A DNA stretch of 60,885 bases, from contig JANYGP010000028.1 of the NCBI GenBank assembly GCA_025362315.1, positions 1 to 60,885 of the forward strand. Reading direction: 5' to 3'. Below the pieces are notes generated by a model. That model saw only the letters and a program-made list of their open reading frames with translations, had not been told where the DNA came from and ran no database searches. Of this stretch, positions 33,485 through 41,747 are shown one piece after another. This stretch comes from Polaromonas sp. (GTDB lineage Bacteria; Pseudomonadota; Gammaproteobacteria; Burkholderiales; Burkholderiaceae_C). The position numbers were made by a program, and so were the translations under genes. The stretch's first letter is position 1; each line of letters opens with the position of its first letter.

Positions 33485-34996
33485 ATGAGCCGCTTGAAGT
33501 TTGATGAAATGAACGCGAGCCCGGAAGTCGCACGTGAGCATTACCAAAGCTACCAGCGCTGGCTGGCGCGTCAGCCACTGGCCAGCATGCAGGCACGGCG
33601 AGTTGAAGCAGAAATGATTTTCCGCCGTGTCGGCATCACCTTTGCAGTGTATGGCGACAAAGACGAAGATGCCGCGTCGGGCAACGGCGGCACCGAACGG
33701 CTGATTCCGTTTGACCTGATCCCCCGCATCATCCCCGCGCACGAGTGGGCCGTGATGGAAAAGGGGCTGATCCAGCGGGTAACAGCGCTGAACCGTTTCA
33801 TTCACGATGTGTACCACGGCCAGGAGATTTTGAAGGCCGGCATTGTGCCGTCCGAGCAGATCTTTCAAAACGCGCAATACCGCCCCGAGATGATGGGTGT
33901 GGATGTACCGGGCAATATCTATTCGCACATCAGCGGCATTGACATTGTTCGGGCAGCTGATGCGCAAGGCAACGGCGAATACTACGTGCTGGAAGACAAC
34001 CTGCGCGTGCCCAGCGGCGTGAGCTACATGCTGGAGGACCGCAAGATGATGATGCGGCTTTTTCCGGAGCTGTTCAATGAAAACCGCGTTGCACCTGTGG
34101 CGCATTACCCTGATTTGTTGCTCGAGACACTGCGCGCTTCAGCGCCGCCTGCGACGGCTGACCCAACGGTGGTGGTGTTGACACCTGGCATGCACAATTC
34201 AGCGTATTTTGAACATGCCTTTCTGGCCCAGCAGATGGGCATTGAACTGGTGGAGGGCCAGGACCTGTTTGTCAAAGACAACTTTGTGTATATGCGCACC
34301 ACGCGCGGGCCCAAACGCGTTGATGTTATCTATCGCCGGGTGGACGATGACTTTCTGGACCCGCTGGCTTTCAGGCCCACCTCAACGCTGGGCTGCGCTG
34401 GGCTGCTCAACGTGTACCGCAGCGGCAATGTCGCGCTGTGCAACGCCATCGGCACCGGCGTGGCGGACGACAAGTCCATTTACCCCTTCGTGCCCAAAAT
34501 GATCGAGTTTTACCTGGGCGAAAAACCGATTTTAAAAAACGTGCCCACCTACATGTGCCGCAACGCAGACGATCTGAAATACACATTGGCCAACTTGAAG
34601 GATCTGGTGGTCAAGGAGGTGCATGGCGCGGGCGGCTACGGCATGCTGGTGGGGCCAGCGTCTACATCCAAAGAAATTGAAGACTTTCGCGTGGCGCTGG
34701 TTGCCAACCCGGCGGGCTACATTGCCCAGCCCACACTCAGTTTGTCGACTTGTCCAACCTATGTCGAAAGTGGCATTGCACCGCGTCACATTGACCTGCG
34801 GCCTTTTGTGTTGAGCGGCAAAGAGGTACAGATGGTGCCGGGCGGCTTGACCCGCGTGGCGCTGAAAGACGGCTCGCTGGTGGTCAATTCATCACAAGGC
34901 GGTGGGACCAAAGACACCTGGATTCTGGAGGCAGACAACCGCACAACGAGCCAATCCCAGTCACAGTCACAGTCACAGTCACAAGGGAGCAAATAA
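33485..34996 (+). CDS. Circularly permuted type-2 ATP-grasp protein, rightward set
   Basis: 503 residues, the stand-alone form of the N-terminal half of the fusion encoded at 24326-27001. Shared segments include RLIPFDLIPRIIPAHEW, then a TPGMHNSAYFEHAFLAQQMG strand/helix, and RRVDDDFLDPLAFRPTSTLG with the metal/ATP-binding acidic residues. The family is predicted to form amide bonds in peptide-like small molecules. The C-terminus is a Ser-Gln repeat. The alpha-E gene starts on the very next base. It starts 117 bases after comEC, with no terminator seen. Confidence 0.92.
   Translation: MSRLKFDEMNASPEVAREHYQSYQRWLARQPLASMQARRVEAEMIFRRVGITFAVYGDKDEDAASGNGGTERLIPFDLIPRIIPAHEWAVMEKGLIQRVTALNRFIHDVYHGQEILKAGIVPSEQIFQNAQYRPEMMGVDVPGNIYSHISGIDIVRAADAQGNGEYYVLEDNLRVPSGVSYMLEDRKMMMRLFPELFNENRVAPVAHYPDLLLETLRASAPPATADPTVVVLTPGMHNSAYFEHAFLAQQMGIELVEGQDLFVKDNFVYMRTTRGPKRVDVIYRRVDDDFLDPLAFRPTSTLGCAGLLNVYRSGNVALCNAIGTGVADDKSIYPFVPKMIEFYLGEKPILKNVPTYMCRNADDLKYTLANLKDLVVKEVHGAGGYGMLVGPASTSKEIEDFRVALVANPAGYIAQPTLSLSTCPTYVESGIAPRHIDLRPFVLSGKEVQMVPGGLTRVALKDGSLVVNSSQGGGTKDTWILEADNRTTSQSQSQSQSQSQGSK
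34950..34984 (+). repeat. Ser-Gln-coding tandem repeat at the 3' end of the ATP-grasp gene
   Basis: Six-base units CAGTCA repeated about five times encode SQSQSQSQSQ just before the stop. Slippage here would change the length of a probably disordered tail. Confidence 0.85.
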
Positions 34997-35950
34997 ATGC
35001 TGTCAAGAACCGCTGACCACTTGTTCTGGATGTCCCGCTACACCGAACGCGCCGAAAACACCGCCCGCATTCTGGATGTCAACTACCAGACCTCCATGCT
35101 GCCGCAATCGGCCTCTTCTGCCCAGTCTGGATGGGAGGGGCTGCTGAGCATCAGCGAGCTCAAACCCAGGTTTTCAGCCAAGCATGGCGACCGCGTTGTG
35201 CCCCGCGATGTGATGGACTTCATGGTGCGCGACGAAGACAATTCGTCCAGCATCGTGTCGTGCCTTAAAAACGCCCGGGAAAACGCGCGGGCCGTGCGTG
35301 GCACACTGACCACCGAAGTTTGGGAAACTGAAAACCAGACCTATCTGGAAGTTATCCGCATGCTTAGAAATGGTGACTTCGAGCGTGACCCGTCGCAGTT
35401 TTTTGAGTGGGTCAAGTTTCGATCCCACCTGTCACGCGGCGTGACGGCGGGCACCATGCTGCAGGATGAGGCCTTTCACTTCTTGCGCTTGGGTACCTTC
35501 CTGGAGCGGGCAGACAACACGGCGCGACTGGTTGACGTCAAGTTTCATGTCGCGCAAAAGAACCTGGCCAACGCTCTGGACGAAGACTTTGACTTTTATC
35601 ACTGGAGCTCGATCTTGCGCAGCGTGTCGGGCTTTGAGATTTACCGCAAGGTGTACCGCGATGTGATCAAGCCAGAGCGTGTGGCTGAGCTGTTGATTTT
35701 GCGCGCCGACATGCCGCGCTCTTTGCTGGGCTGCCTGAACGAAGTGATGAACAACCTCGCCATGGTCACCAGCGACGCCAGCAGCGAAACCAGCCGCCGT
35801 GCTGGCAAGTTGCGGTCAGACTTGCAATTTGCCCGCATTGACGAGATTTTGGCCAATGGCCTGCACGCCTTTTTGACGCAGTTTTTGGACCGTGTGAACG
35901 AGCTGGGATCGCACCTGAGCCGTGAGTTTTTGGTGCCTGCAACGACATAA
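34997..35950 (+). CDS. Alpha-E domain protein (DUF403)
   Basis: 317 residues, all predicted helical, starting MLSRTADHLFWMSRYTERAENTAR. This is the same opening as the C-terminal domain of the leftward fusion. Conserved segments include FHFLRLGTFLERADNTARLVDVK and DMPRSLLGCLNEV. Alpha-E genes nearly always accompany the permuted ATP-grasp genes; the role is unknown, perhaps a scaffold or partner. The start is directly abutted to the ATP-grasp stop, and the transglutaminase gene follows after a 124-base gap that contains a hairpin. Confidence 0.92.
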   Translation: MLSRTADHLFWMSRYTERAENTARILDVNYQTSMLPQSASSAQSGWEGLLSISELKPRFSAKHGDRVVPRDVMDFMVRDEDNSSSIVSCLKNARENARAVRGTLTTEVWETENQTYLEVIRMLRNGDFERDPSQFFEWVKFRSHLSRGVTAGTMLQDEAFHFLRLGTFLERADNTARLVDVKFHVAQKNLANALDEDFDFYHWSSILRSVSGFEIYRKVYRDVIKPERVAELLILRADMPRSLLGCLNEVMNNLAMVTSDASSETSRRAGKLRSDLQFARIDEILANGLHAFLTQFLDRVNELGSHLSREFLVPATT

Positions 35951-35959
35951 GCGTGACTG

Positions 35960-35980
35960 CCTCTCCCCACGGGGGAGAGG
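35960..35980. repeat. GC-rich hairpin between alpha-E and transglutaminase genes
   Basis: CCTCTCCCC and GGGGAGAGG form a 9-bp stem with a 3-base loop, followed by GCAGGGGTGAGGGC. This resembles common interspersed GC-rich palindromes of proteobacteria. There is no T run, so termination is doubtful. Confidence 0.6.
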
Positions 35981-36074
35981 GCAGGGGTGAGGGCACTGCA
36001 GAATGTGCAATTGCGGTCAGCCAGTTGCCCGTCTGATAACTGCTCTGATTTATTCCCGTGACAATGGCAAAAAC

Positions 36075-36896
36075 ATGAAACTGCACATCCGTCACACCAC
36101 TGACTACCGCTACACAGCACCACTGCGCTACGCGCTGCAAACCCTGTGGCTGACGCCGCTGTCCAGTCCCATGCAAACTGTCAATTTCTGGAGCCTGGGT
36201 GCGCCTGAAAAGCTGTTCAAGCAGACCGATGCGTTTGGCAATACCGTGCAGTCATACACCTTTGTGGGAACCGATGCAGACAACGTGCGCTGGAGCCTGG
36301 TCAACGCAGCCGGTGAAGTCAACACGCATGGCATTGCCGAATTTACCGACGCTGAAACCCTGCCGCATCCGTATTTCTTCTTGCGCGGCACCGCGCTGGC
36401 CGAACCGCATTTTCAGCTGGCCGAATTTGGCAGGCATTTCATCGCGCAAAGTACGGACGGAACGGCCAATTTACAAGCACTTTTAGCCCTTAGCCAAGGT
36501 ATTATGGGCGCTGTCAGCTATAAAAAAGATAGCTCAAATGTCACGACCACTGCGCTGCAGGCTTTTAACGCTGGCTCTGGCGTCTGCCAGGACCAAGCCC
36601 ACGTGATGGTCGCCGTCTGCCGCAGCCTGGGCTACCCGGCCCGGTACGTCAGCGGCTATTTTTACGATGCCAATGCCCCCGACCTGGCCAGCCACGCCTG
36701 GGCCGATGTGTGCCTGAACGTTGCTACGCGCCAATGGGCCAGCATCGACGTCACCCACGCCTGCTTGACGGACGAGCGCCACATTCGTCTGGCGATGGGC
36801 GGTGACTACAACGCCTGCCCGCCAGCCAAGGGGGTCAGGCAGGGCGGTGGGGAAGAGTCGATGAGCGTTGTCATAACGATTCAGCGCCCTCGTTGA
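36075..36896 (+). CDS. Transglutaminase-like protein, rightward set
   Basis: About 273 residues from the ATG at 36075, where the conserved N-terminus MKLHIRHTTDYRYTAPLRY begins. The core triad is complete: Cys in GVCQDQAHVMVAVCR (about 171), His in ASHAWADVC (about 207) and Asp in WASIDVTHA (about 225). It belongs with the two genes upstream, giving a second ATP-grasp/alpha-E/transglutaminase set. The region before the catalytic Cys overlaps a copy of the dispersed repeat but keeps family length. The 3' end abuts an antitoxin gene that has lost its 5' end. Confidence 0.9.
   Translation: MKLHIRHTTDYRYTAPLRYALQTLWLTPLSSPMQTVNFWSLGAPEKLFKQTDAFGNTVQSYTFVGTDADNVRWSLVNAAGEVNTHGIAEFTDAETLPHPYFFLRGTALAEPHFQLAEFGRHFIAQSTDGTANLQALLALSQGIMGAVSYKKDSSNVTTTALQAFNAGSGVCQDQAHVMVAVCRSLGYPARYVSGYFYDANAPDLASHAWADVCLNVATRQWASIDVTHACLTDERHIRLAMGGDYNACPPAKGVRQGGGEESMSVVITIQRPR
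36501..36534 (-). repeat. Dispersed repeat, copy 8 (inside transglutaminase)
   Basis: The plus strand reads ATGGGCGCTGTCAGCT, 9 bases, then ATAGC, the reverse of the repeat core. It encodes part of IMGAVSYKKDSSN upstream of the catalytic Cys. Confidence 0.6.
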
Positions 36897-36903
36897 CAAA
36901 GCC

Positions 36904-37119
36904 ATGCTGGGCATGCCGCAACATGTCACGCGAAGTGGCAAGCGTGCCGTTGTGGTTCTGTCTGAACAGGACTTTGAGGCCTTGCAACGCAGCGCAGCCG
37001 CTGGCGCTGCCGCGCCCCTGAGTTTTGTTGACCATTTATTGCCAATCCCGAAAGCAGATATTGATCAACTGGAGGGCGAAGAGCGATTGAACATGCAGCC
37101 ACGCGAAGTTAACTTCTGA
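36904..37119 (+). CDS. Phd/YefM-type antitoxin lacking its N-terminus
   Basis: 71 residues in frame from an ATG at 36904, beginning MLGMPQHVTRSGKRAVVVLSE. In the family this stretch normally starts about 20-25 residues in, after the DNA-binding strand-helix. That part is absent: upstream bases belong to the end of the transglutaminase gene. The C-terminal toxin-binding part (DHLLPIPKADIDQLEG) looks intact, and the stop overlaps the VapC start (TGATG). It may still neutralise the toxin but is unlikely to repress its own promoter as the full protein would. Confidence 0.65.
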   Translation: MLGMPQHVTRSGKRAVVVLSEQDFEALQRSAAAGAAAPLSFVDHLLPIPKADIDQLEGEERLNMQPREVNF

Positions 37120-37541
37120 TGATTTTGCTGGACACCGCCGTTGTGTCAGAGTTGCGCAAATCCAGACCCAATACTGGTGTGGTGACGTTTCTGCGAGCCC
37201 AGGCACCTGACACCCTTTTTTTGAGTGTGATGACCCTCGGTGAAATTGAAGTCGGCATTCAAAAGCAGCGCAGCGCAGCGCCTGACTTTGCGGGGGAATT
37301 GTCGCAATGGCTGATGCAAACCGAGTTGCAATTCACGGAGAGGAAATTGCCCGTCACGCCTGCCATTGCAAGGCTTTGGGCTCGCCTGTCCGTGATGACA
37401 GGCAACAAGGAGGTTGACAACCTGATTGCTGCCACGGCGCTGTGCCACAACTTGACAGTGGTCACGCGCAACGTGAAAGATTTTGAGGTGGCTAAAGTGC
37501 AGGTTGTTAATCCGTTTGTAACTGCTCAGTTGTCAAAATAG
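37119..37541 (+). CDS. VapC/FitB-type PIN toxin
   Basis: 140 residues. Acidic PIN residues are seen in MILLDTAVVSEL (first Asp), LGEIEVGI (Glu), NKEVDNLIAATAL (Asp) and TRNVKDFE. Length is normal and all key positions look intact. It should cleave RNA, classically initiator tRNA or 23S rRNA in VapC families. It shares one base with the antitoxin stop. Being intact beside a truncated antitoxin, it needs either that fragment or another source of antidote. Confidence 0.85.
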   Translation: MILLDTAVVSELRKSRPNTGVVTFLRAQAPDTLFLSVMTLGEIEVGIQKQRSAAPDFAGELSQWLMQTELQFTERKLPVTPAIARLWARLSVMTGNKEVDNLIAATALCHNLTVVTRNVKDFEVAKVQVVNPFVTAQLSK

Positions 37542-37595
37542 AATTCGACCTGCTGGATTTTGCAAACATGACCCAGCGTAAATAAAAGACTCCAA

Positions 37596-38078
37596 ATGCA
37601 CATTGAACTTGACGACCTCACCCGGCCGCCAGTCCATCAGTTGCTGGAAGAACACCTGGCCAACATGCACGAGCTGTCGCCGCCTGAGCAGGTGTTTGCA
37701 TTAGACCTGACCAAACTGCGCGCGCTCAACATTACTTTCTGGACGGTCTGGAACGAGGGCATTTTGCTCGGTTGCGGCGCATTGAAAGAGCTGTCGCCGA
37801 CGCACGGTGAAATCAAATCCATGCGCACGCCAGTAGCCAGGCGCGGCAAAGGCGCAGGCCGCGCGGTGCTCGAGCACATCATCACAGTGGCCCGGCAGCG
37901 CGGGTACATGCGGGTCAGTTTGGAAACGGGGACACACGCGGCTTTTAAGCCCGCTCACAGTTTGTACAGCAGCAAAGGATTTGTTGAAGCAGGGCCTTTT
38001 GGCGACTACCTGCCAAATCCGCACAGTGTGTTTATGGCGATTGAACTTGTAGGCAATGCTCCGGCAATTACAATTTGA
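37596..38078 (+). CDS. GNAT-family N-acetyltransferase
   Basis: 160 residues. The acetyl-CoA site is ARRGKGAGRAVLEHII (motif A), preceded by GEIKSMRTPV and followed by a C-terminal LYSSKGFVEAGPF segment typical of YhhY/ElaA-like small-molecule or peptide acetyltransferases. Its substrate cannot be told. It sits between a VapC and a BrnT gene. It has no ribbon-helix-helix partner immediately upstream, so it does not look like a TacT-type toxin. Confidence 0.88.
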   Translation: MHIELDDLTRPPVHQLLEEHLANMHELSPPEQVFALDLTKLRALNITFWTVWNEGILLGCGALKELSPTHGEIKSMRTPVARRGKGAGRAVLEHIITVARQRGYMRVSLETGTHAAFKPAHSLYSSKGFVEAGPFGDYLPNPHSVFMAIELVGNAPAITI

Positions 38079-38107
38079 GTCGCAAAATTTATAAATACAA
38101 TGTACGT

Positions 38108-38395
38108 ATGATCTTGTTCGAATGGGACGATGCCAAAGCTGCTTTAAATCTCAAAAAGCATCGGGTGTCTTTTGAAGAAGCTAGGACTATATTCTTTGAC
38201 GAATTTGCTGTTCAGTTCTTCGATGATGAGCATTCATCCGATGAAGAACGCTTCCTAATGCTGGGCATGAGTTCAGGAGCTAAGTTGCTCATCGTCTGCC
38301 ATTGCGAACGCGATCAGAGTGCGGCAATTCGCATCATTTCAGCTCGAAAGGCAACCAGACGCGAAAGCGCGTTCTACCAAGGTGGATACACATGA
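38108..38395 (+). CDS. brnT: BrnT-family toxin
   Basis: 95 residues from ATG 38108, the usual family start (MILFEWDDAKAALNLKKHRVSFEEA); an in-frame start at 38075 overlaps the GNAT gene and is less likely. The ending RIISARKATRRESAFYQGGY matches the RelE-like BrnT fold with its catalytic Arg/His region. It is an RNase toxin. TATAAATAC and an ATAC...GTAT inverted pair precede the start and may be promoter/operator. The stop overlaps the brnA start. Confidence 0.9.
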   Translation: MILFEWDDAKAALNLKKHRVSFEEARTIFFDEFAVQFFDDEHSSDEERFLMLGMSSGAKLLIVCHCERDQSAAIRIISARKATRRESAFYQGGYT

Positions 38396-38616
38396 AAGCA
38401 GAATACGATCTCTCTAAACTGAAGTCGCGCAAGAACCCCTACGCCTCCAAGCTTAAAAAGCCCGTCACTATGAGACTGTCTGAAGACGTTGTGCAGTATT
38501 TCAAGGGCATGGCCGATGAGGCAGGTATGCCGTATCAGAGCCTCATCAACTTGTACCTGCGCGACTGCCTTGCGAATAGCCGCAAAGTGCAAATCAAGTG
38601 GCCTCAAGCTTCTTGA
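38392..38616 (+). CDS. brnA: BrnA-family antitoxin
   Basis: 74 residues from the ATG that overlaps the brnT stop (ATGA). MKAEYDLSKLKSRKNPYA wraps the toxin, and VTMRLSEDVVQYFKGMADEAG and SLINLYLRDC form the ribbon-helix-helix dimerisation and DNA-binding part. It neutralises BrnT and represses the pair. The toxin-first order is normal for brnTA. Confidence 0.9.
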   Translation: MKAEYDLSKLKSRKNPYASKLKKPVTMRLSEDVVQYFKGMADEAGMPYQSLINLYLRDCLANSRKVQIKWPQAS

Positions 38617-38719
38617 AATGGACTCATCATGCTTTGACTCTTTTCAATCCACCAAAACTGCGTTCAACGACTCGTAGCAGATCGGCTTAAACCCGGCGTT
38701 AGGGCGTCCAATCTTTTTT

Positions 38720-39172
38720 ATGGACACAACACGCTTTCCTTTACTCCTAAAGGCCATCTACGACGCAATAGATGAATTGGAAATCATGTTTCCAAATCGT
38801 CACTTCACACCTGATGGGCACCTTGTCGGAAGCTTGGGCGAGGCCTTGGCCAAGCATCACTACAAGCTCAAACTTTTGCCTGCCTCAGCTCGGTGTCATG
38901 ACGCCGTTTGTGATGGTCGAAGTGTTCAAATCAAGGCAACGCAAGGTGATCGCGTTGCTCTTTGAAGCCAGCCAGATTTTCTTCTGGTGCTAAAACTAAA
39001 GCGTGATGGCAGCTTTACTGAGGAGTACAACGGACCGGGAGAGCCAGTCTGGTCATTGGTATCCCACAAGTCTCAACCAAAAAACGGTCAGTATCATGTC
39101 TCGCTTTCGGCGCTGCGTTGCGTGGCAGGCAAGGTTCATGAAGATATGAAAATTCCGCGCAGGACATCCTAA
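38720..39172 (+). pseudogene. DUF6998-like gene interrupted by an in-frame TGA
   Basis: One reading frame (all positions mod 3 agree) encodes MDTTRFPLLLKAIYDAIDEL... GSLGEALAKHHYKLKLL ... DGRSVQIKATQGDRVAL, then TGA at 38963-38965. It then continues without shift as SQPDFLLVLKLKRDGSF ... EEYNGPGEPVWSL ... up to 39172. The two parts together give a single ~150-residue protein of DUF6998 type (VGSxGE, HDAxxxDGRxVQIKAT and YNGP motifs). A CGA or AGA codon mutated to TGA would explain it. The role of the family is unknown. It lies downstream of brnTA in the accessory islet. Confidence 0.7.
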
Positions 39173-39310
39173 CTACTGCTCAAGCTGGGTATTAACTGCA
39201 GGCCACTGGGCTTGTTTGAGGACACCTCACGACTAATCCACTGATGGGTGAACGCTGATCAGTGTCAGACCCCAATTTAGCTTGCTATTTCCCCATTAAA
39301 AGCTGTTGTA

Positions 39311-39351
39311 GGCTAATGAATACAAGCGCAAGCAGCTTCCGTATTAATAGC
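39311..39351 (-). repeat. Dispersed repeat, copy 9
   Basis: On the minus strand GCTATTAATACGGAAGCTGC leads into TTGCGCTTG. It lies at the right border of the accessory islet, in the gap before the acyl-CoA dehydrogenase gene. Confidence 0.6.
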
Positions 39352-39364
39352 AATCAAACCTCAC

Positions 39365-40624
39365 TTAGCTACCCCGCGACACAGCCATCTCAACCTCACC
39401 CGGCAGCAACAAATGCCTGGCCAGCTCCAGCTTGGCAATCGACGCGCGGTGTACTTCGTCTGGGCCGTCGGCCAGGCGCAGGGTGCGCTGGTGGGCGTAG
39501 GCGTAGGCCAGGGGAAAGTCGTCTGACACGCCGCCGCCGCCGTGGGCCTGGATGGCCCAGTCGATGATCTGGCAGGCCATGTTGGGCGCGACGACCTTGA
39601 TCATGGCGATTTCCGCTTTGGCGACTTTGTTGCCGACGGTGTCCATCATGTAGGCCGCTTTGAGTGTCAGCAATCTGGCTTGCTCGATCATGCAGCGTGA
39701 CTCGGCAATGCGTTCGTGCCACACGGAATGGCTGGAAATGGGCTTGCCGAAAGCAACCCGGCTGGTCAGTCGTTTGCACATCAATTCAAGCGCGCGCTCG
39801 GCGCAGCCAATGGTGCGCATGCAGTGGTGGATGCGTCCGGGGCCAAGGCGGCCTTGGGCGATTTCAAAGCCGCGGCCTTCGCCGAGCAGCATGTTGTCAA
39901 CAGGCACACGCACATTTTTCAAACGCACCTCCATGTGGCCGTGCGGTGCGTCGTCGTAACCGAAAACAGTCAGTGGGCGAATCACTGTGATGCCGGGTGC
40001 GTTGGCGGGCACCAGAATCATCGATTGCTGTTCGTGCCGGCCGGCGTCGGGGTTGGTTTTGCCCATCACGATATAAACCGCACAGCGCGGGTCGCCTGCA
40101 CCGGACGACCACCATTTCAGGCCATTGAGCACATATTCATCGCCATCGCGCTCAATGCGGCAGGCAATGTTGGTGGCGTCTGACGAGGCAACTTCGGGCT
40201 CGGTCATCAAAAACGCCGAGCGGATCTCACCACGCAGCAATGGGTCCAGCCACTGGTCTTTGTTGGCCTCGGAGCCGTAGCGCGCAATGGTTTCCATGTT
40301 GCCGGTATCTGGCGCGGAGCAATTAAACACTTCAGCCGCAAAAGGCACGCGGCCCATGATCTCGCACAGCGGTGCGTATTCAAGGTTGCTCAAGCCTTCA
40401 GGTGCGCGCGGGGAGTGGGGCAGGAACAAATTCCACAAGCCAGCTGCTTTGGCTTTGGGTTTGAGTTCTTCGATGACGGTGGTTGGGATCCAGGCGTTGC
40501 CTTTGGCGCGGTTTTCAGCAATCTCATGATAAAAACGGGCCTCATTTGGGTAAATGTGCTCGTCCATAAAAGCCAGCAAGCGGGCCTGCATCTGCTGCAC
40601 TTTGGGGGTGAAATTAAAGTCCAT
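39365..40624 (-). CDS. Acyl-CoA dehydrogenase, ACAD10/11-like
   Basis: I start at ATG 40624 ([20 protein letters not shown]), the conserved opening; 419 residues. The three-domain acyl-CoA dehydrogenase fold is visible: helical N-part, the FAD-binding central strand region ([34 protein letters not shown]) and a C-terminal helical part with [14 protein letters not shown] and [19 protein letters not shown]. The 17-base gap to the phosphotransferase gene upstream indicates an operon. The pair equals, as two genes, the fused animal ACAD10/ACAD11. Likely substrates are 4-hydroxy or unusual acyl-CoAs (inference). Confidence 0.9.
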   Translation of the reverse strand: MDFNFTPKVQQMQARLLAFMDEHIYPNEARFYHEIAENRAKGNAWIPTTVIEELKPKAKAAGLWNLFLPHSPRAPEGLSNLEYAPLCEIMGRVPFAAEVFNCSAPDTGNMETIARYGSEANKDQWLDPLLRGEIRSAFLMTEPEVASSDATNIACRIERDGDEYVLNGLKWWSSGAGDPRCAVYIVMGKTNPDAGRHEQQSMILVPANAPGITVIRPLTVFGYDDAPHGHMEVRLKNVRVPVDNMLLGEGRGFEIAQGRLGPGRIHHCMRTIGCAERALELMCKRLTSRVAFGKPISSHSVWHERIAESRCMIEQARLLTLKAAYMMDTVGNKVAKAEIAMIKVVAPNMACQIIDWAIQAHGGGGVSDDFPLAYAYAHQRTLRLADGPDEVHRASIAKLELARHLLLPGEVEMAVSRGS

Positions 40625-40641
40625 TGTTATCTCCAGTAAAT

Positions 40642-41739
40642 TTAAGTTGATGCACCGCTTTTGAGTGCAAAGTCCCATGCCATCTTTGCCAACACTGGCG
40701 CCCCGGCAGCTGAGCTGACGGCCTGCGCGCTGGATGCCGTGCCAGCTTCAACCCGCTTGGCAATGCCCTGCAAAATCGCGGCCAGTCTGAACAGGTTGTA
40801 GGCCAGGTAAAAATTCCAGTCTGCCTTGAGCGCCTCTGGCGTGGTGATGCCCGTCCGCTCGCAATATTTGCCGATGTAGTCAGCCTCACTGGGTATGCCA
40901 AGTGCGGCAATGTCCAGCCCGCCAATGCCGCGAAACGCACCGGGCGGAATGTGCCAGGCCATGCAGTGGTAGCTGAAGTCTGCCAGCGGATGGCCGAGCG
41001 TTGACAGCTCCCAATCCAGTACCGCCAGCACACGCGGCTCGGTGGGGTGAAACATCAAATTGTCGAGCCGAAAGTCGCCATGCACGATGGACGTCATCGT
41101 TTCATCACGTGCCGTCAACGGAATGTTGGCAGGCAGCCAAGCCATCAGCTTGTCCATCTCCGGGATGGGTACTGTGATGGATGCTAGGTATTGCTTACTC
41201 CAACGGCCAATCTGGCGCTCAAAATAGTTGCCGGGTTTGCCGTAGTCAGCCAGGCCGCGCTCGGCAAATTTAACCCTGTGCAAAGCCGAAATCACGTGGT
41301 TCATCTCGTCATAAATCTCGGCCCGCTGGGCATTCGTCATGCCGGGCAAGGCCTGGTCCCACAACACGCGGCCTTCCACAAACGCCATCACGTAAAACGT
41401 GCGGCCAATCACCGATTCGTCTTCACACAGGCAGTGCATTTTGGCAACCGGCACGTCGGTGCCCTGCAAGCCGCTCATGACTTTGAATTCACGCTCAACC
41501 GCATGGGCCGATGGCAGCAGTTTGGCAACAGGGCCAGGCTTGGCACGCATCACATAAGACTTGTCTGGCGTGATGAGTTTGTAGGTCGGGTTGGACTGGC
41601 CGCCTTTGAAAATTTCGACTTGCACCGGGCCTGTAAAGTCAGGCATGTGCAGCCCCAAATAAGCCGTCAATGCGCTGACATCAAACGCATGCTGTGCCGT
41701 GACTGCACGTGTGCCGACAAAATGGTCAAAGTTGCTCAT
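40642..41739 (-). CDS. APH-like phosphotransferase of the ACAD10/11 type
   Basis: 365 residues with an aminoglycoside-phosphotransferase/choline-kinase-like fold: [24 protein letters not shown] (ATP-binding Lys and Glu), catalytic loop [15 protein letters not shown] and [21 protein letters not shown] for the metal Asp. Proteins of this group next to ACAD genes phosphorylate 4-hydroxyacyl-CoA in levulinate catabolism (LvaA in Pseudomonas putida) and in the animal ACAD10/11. It lies 8 bases downstream of a Crp/Fnr regulator gene and 17 bases upstream of the dehydrogenase. Confidence 0.9.
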   Translation of the reverse strand: MSNFDHFVGTRAVTAQHAFDVSALTAYLGLHMPDFTGPVQVEIFKGGQSNPTYKLITPDKSYVMRAKPGPVAKLLPSAHAVEREFKVMSGLQGTDVPVAKMHCLCEDESVIGRTFYVMAFVEGRVLWDQALPGMTNAQRAEIYDEMNHVISALHRVKFAERGLADYGKPGNYFERQIGRWSKQYLASITVPIPEMDKLMAWLPANIPLTARDETMTSIVHGDFRLDNLMFHPTEPRVLAVLDWELSTLGHPLADFSYHCMAWHIPPGAFRGIGGLDIAALGIPSEADYIGKYCERTGITTPEALKADWNFYLAYNLFRLAAILQGIAKRVEAGTASSAQAVSSAAGAPVLAKMAWDFALKSGAST

Positions 41740-41747
41740 GGGGTATT

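Noticed and set aside
37596..38078. The GNAT gene as a TacT-type toxin
   Set aside because: No ribbon-helix-helix antitoxin gene lies immediately upstream; the BrnA antitoxin downstream belongs to BrnT.
38720..39172. Selenocysteine or programmed read-through at the TGA
   Set aside because: No SECIS-like hairpin is evident after the codon and the islet is otherwise decaying; a nonsense mutation is simpler.
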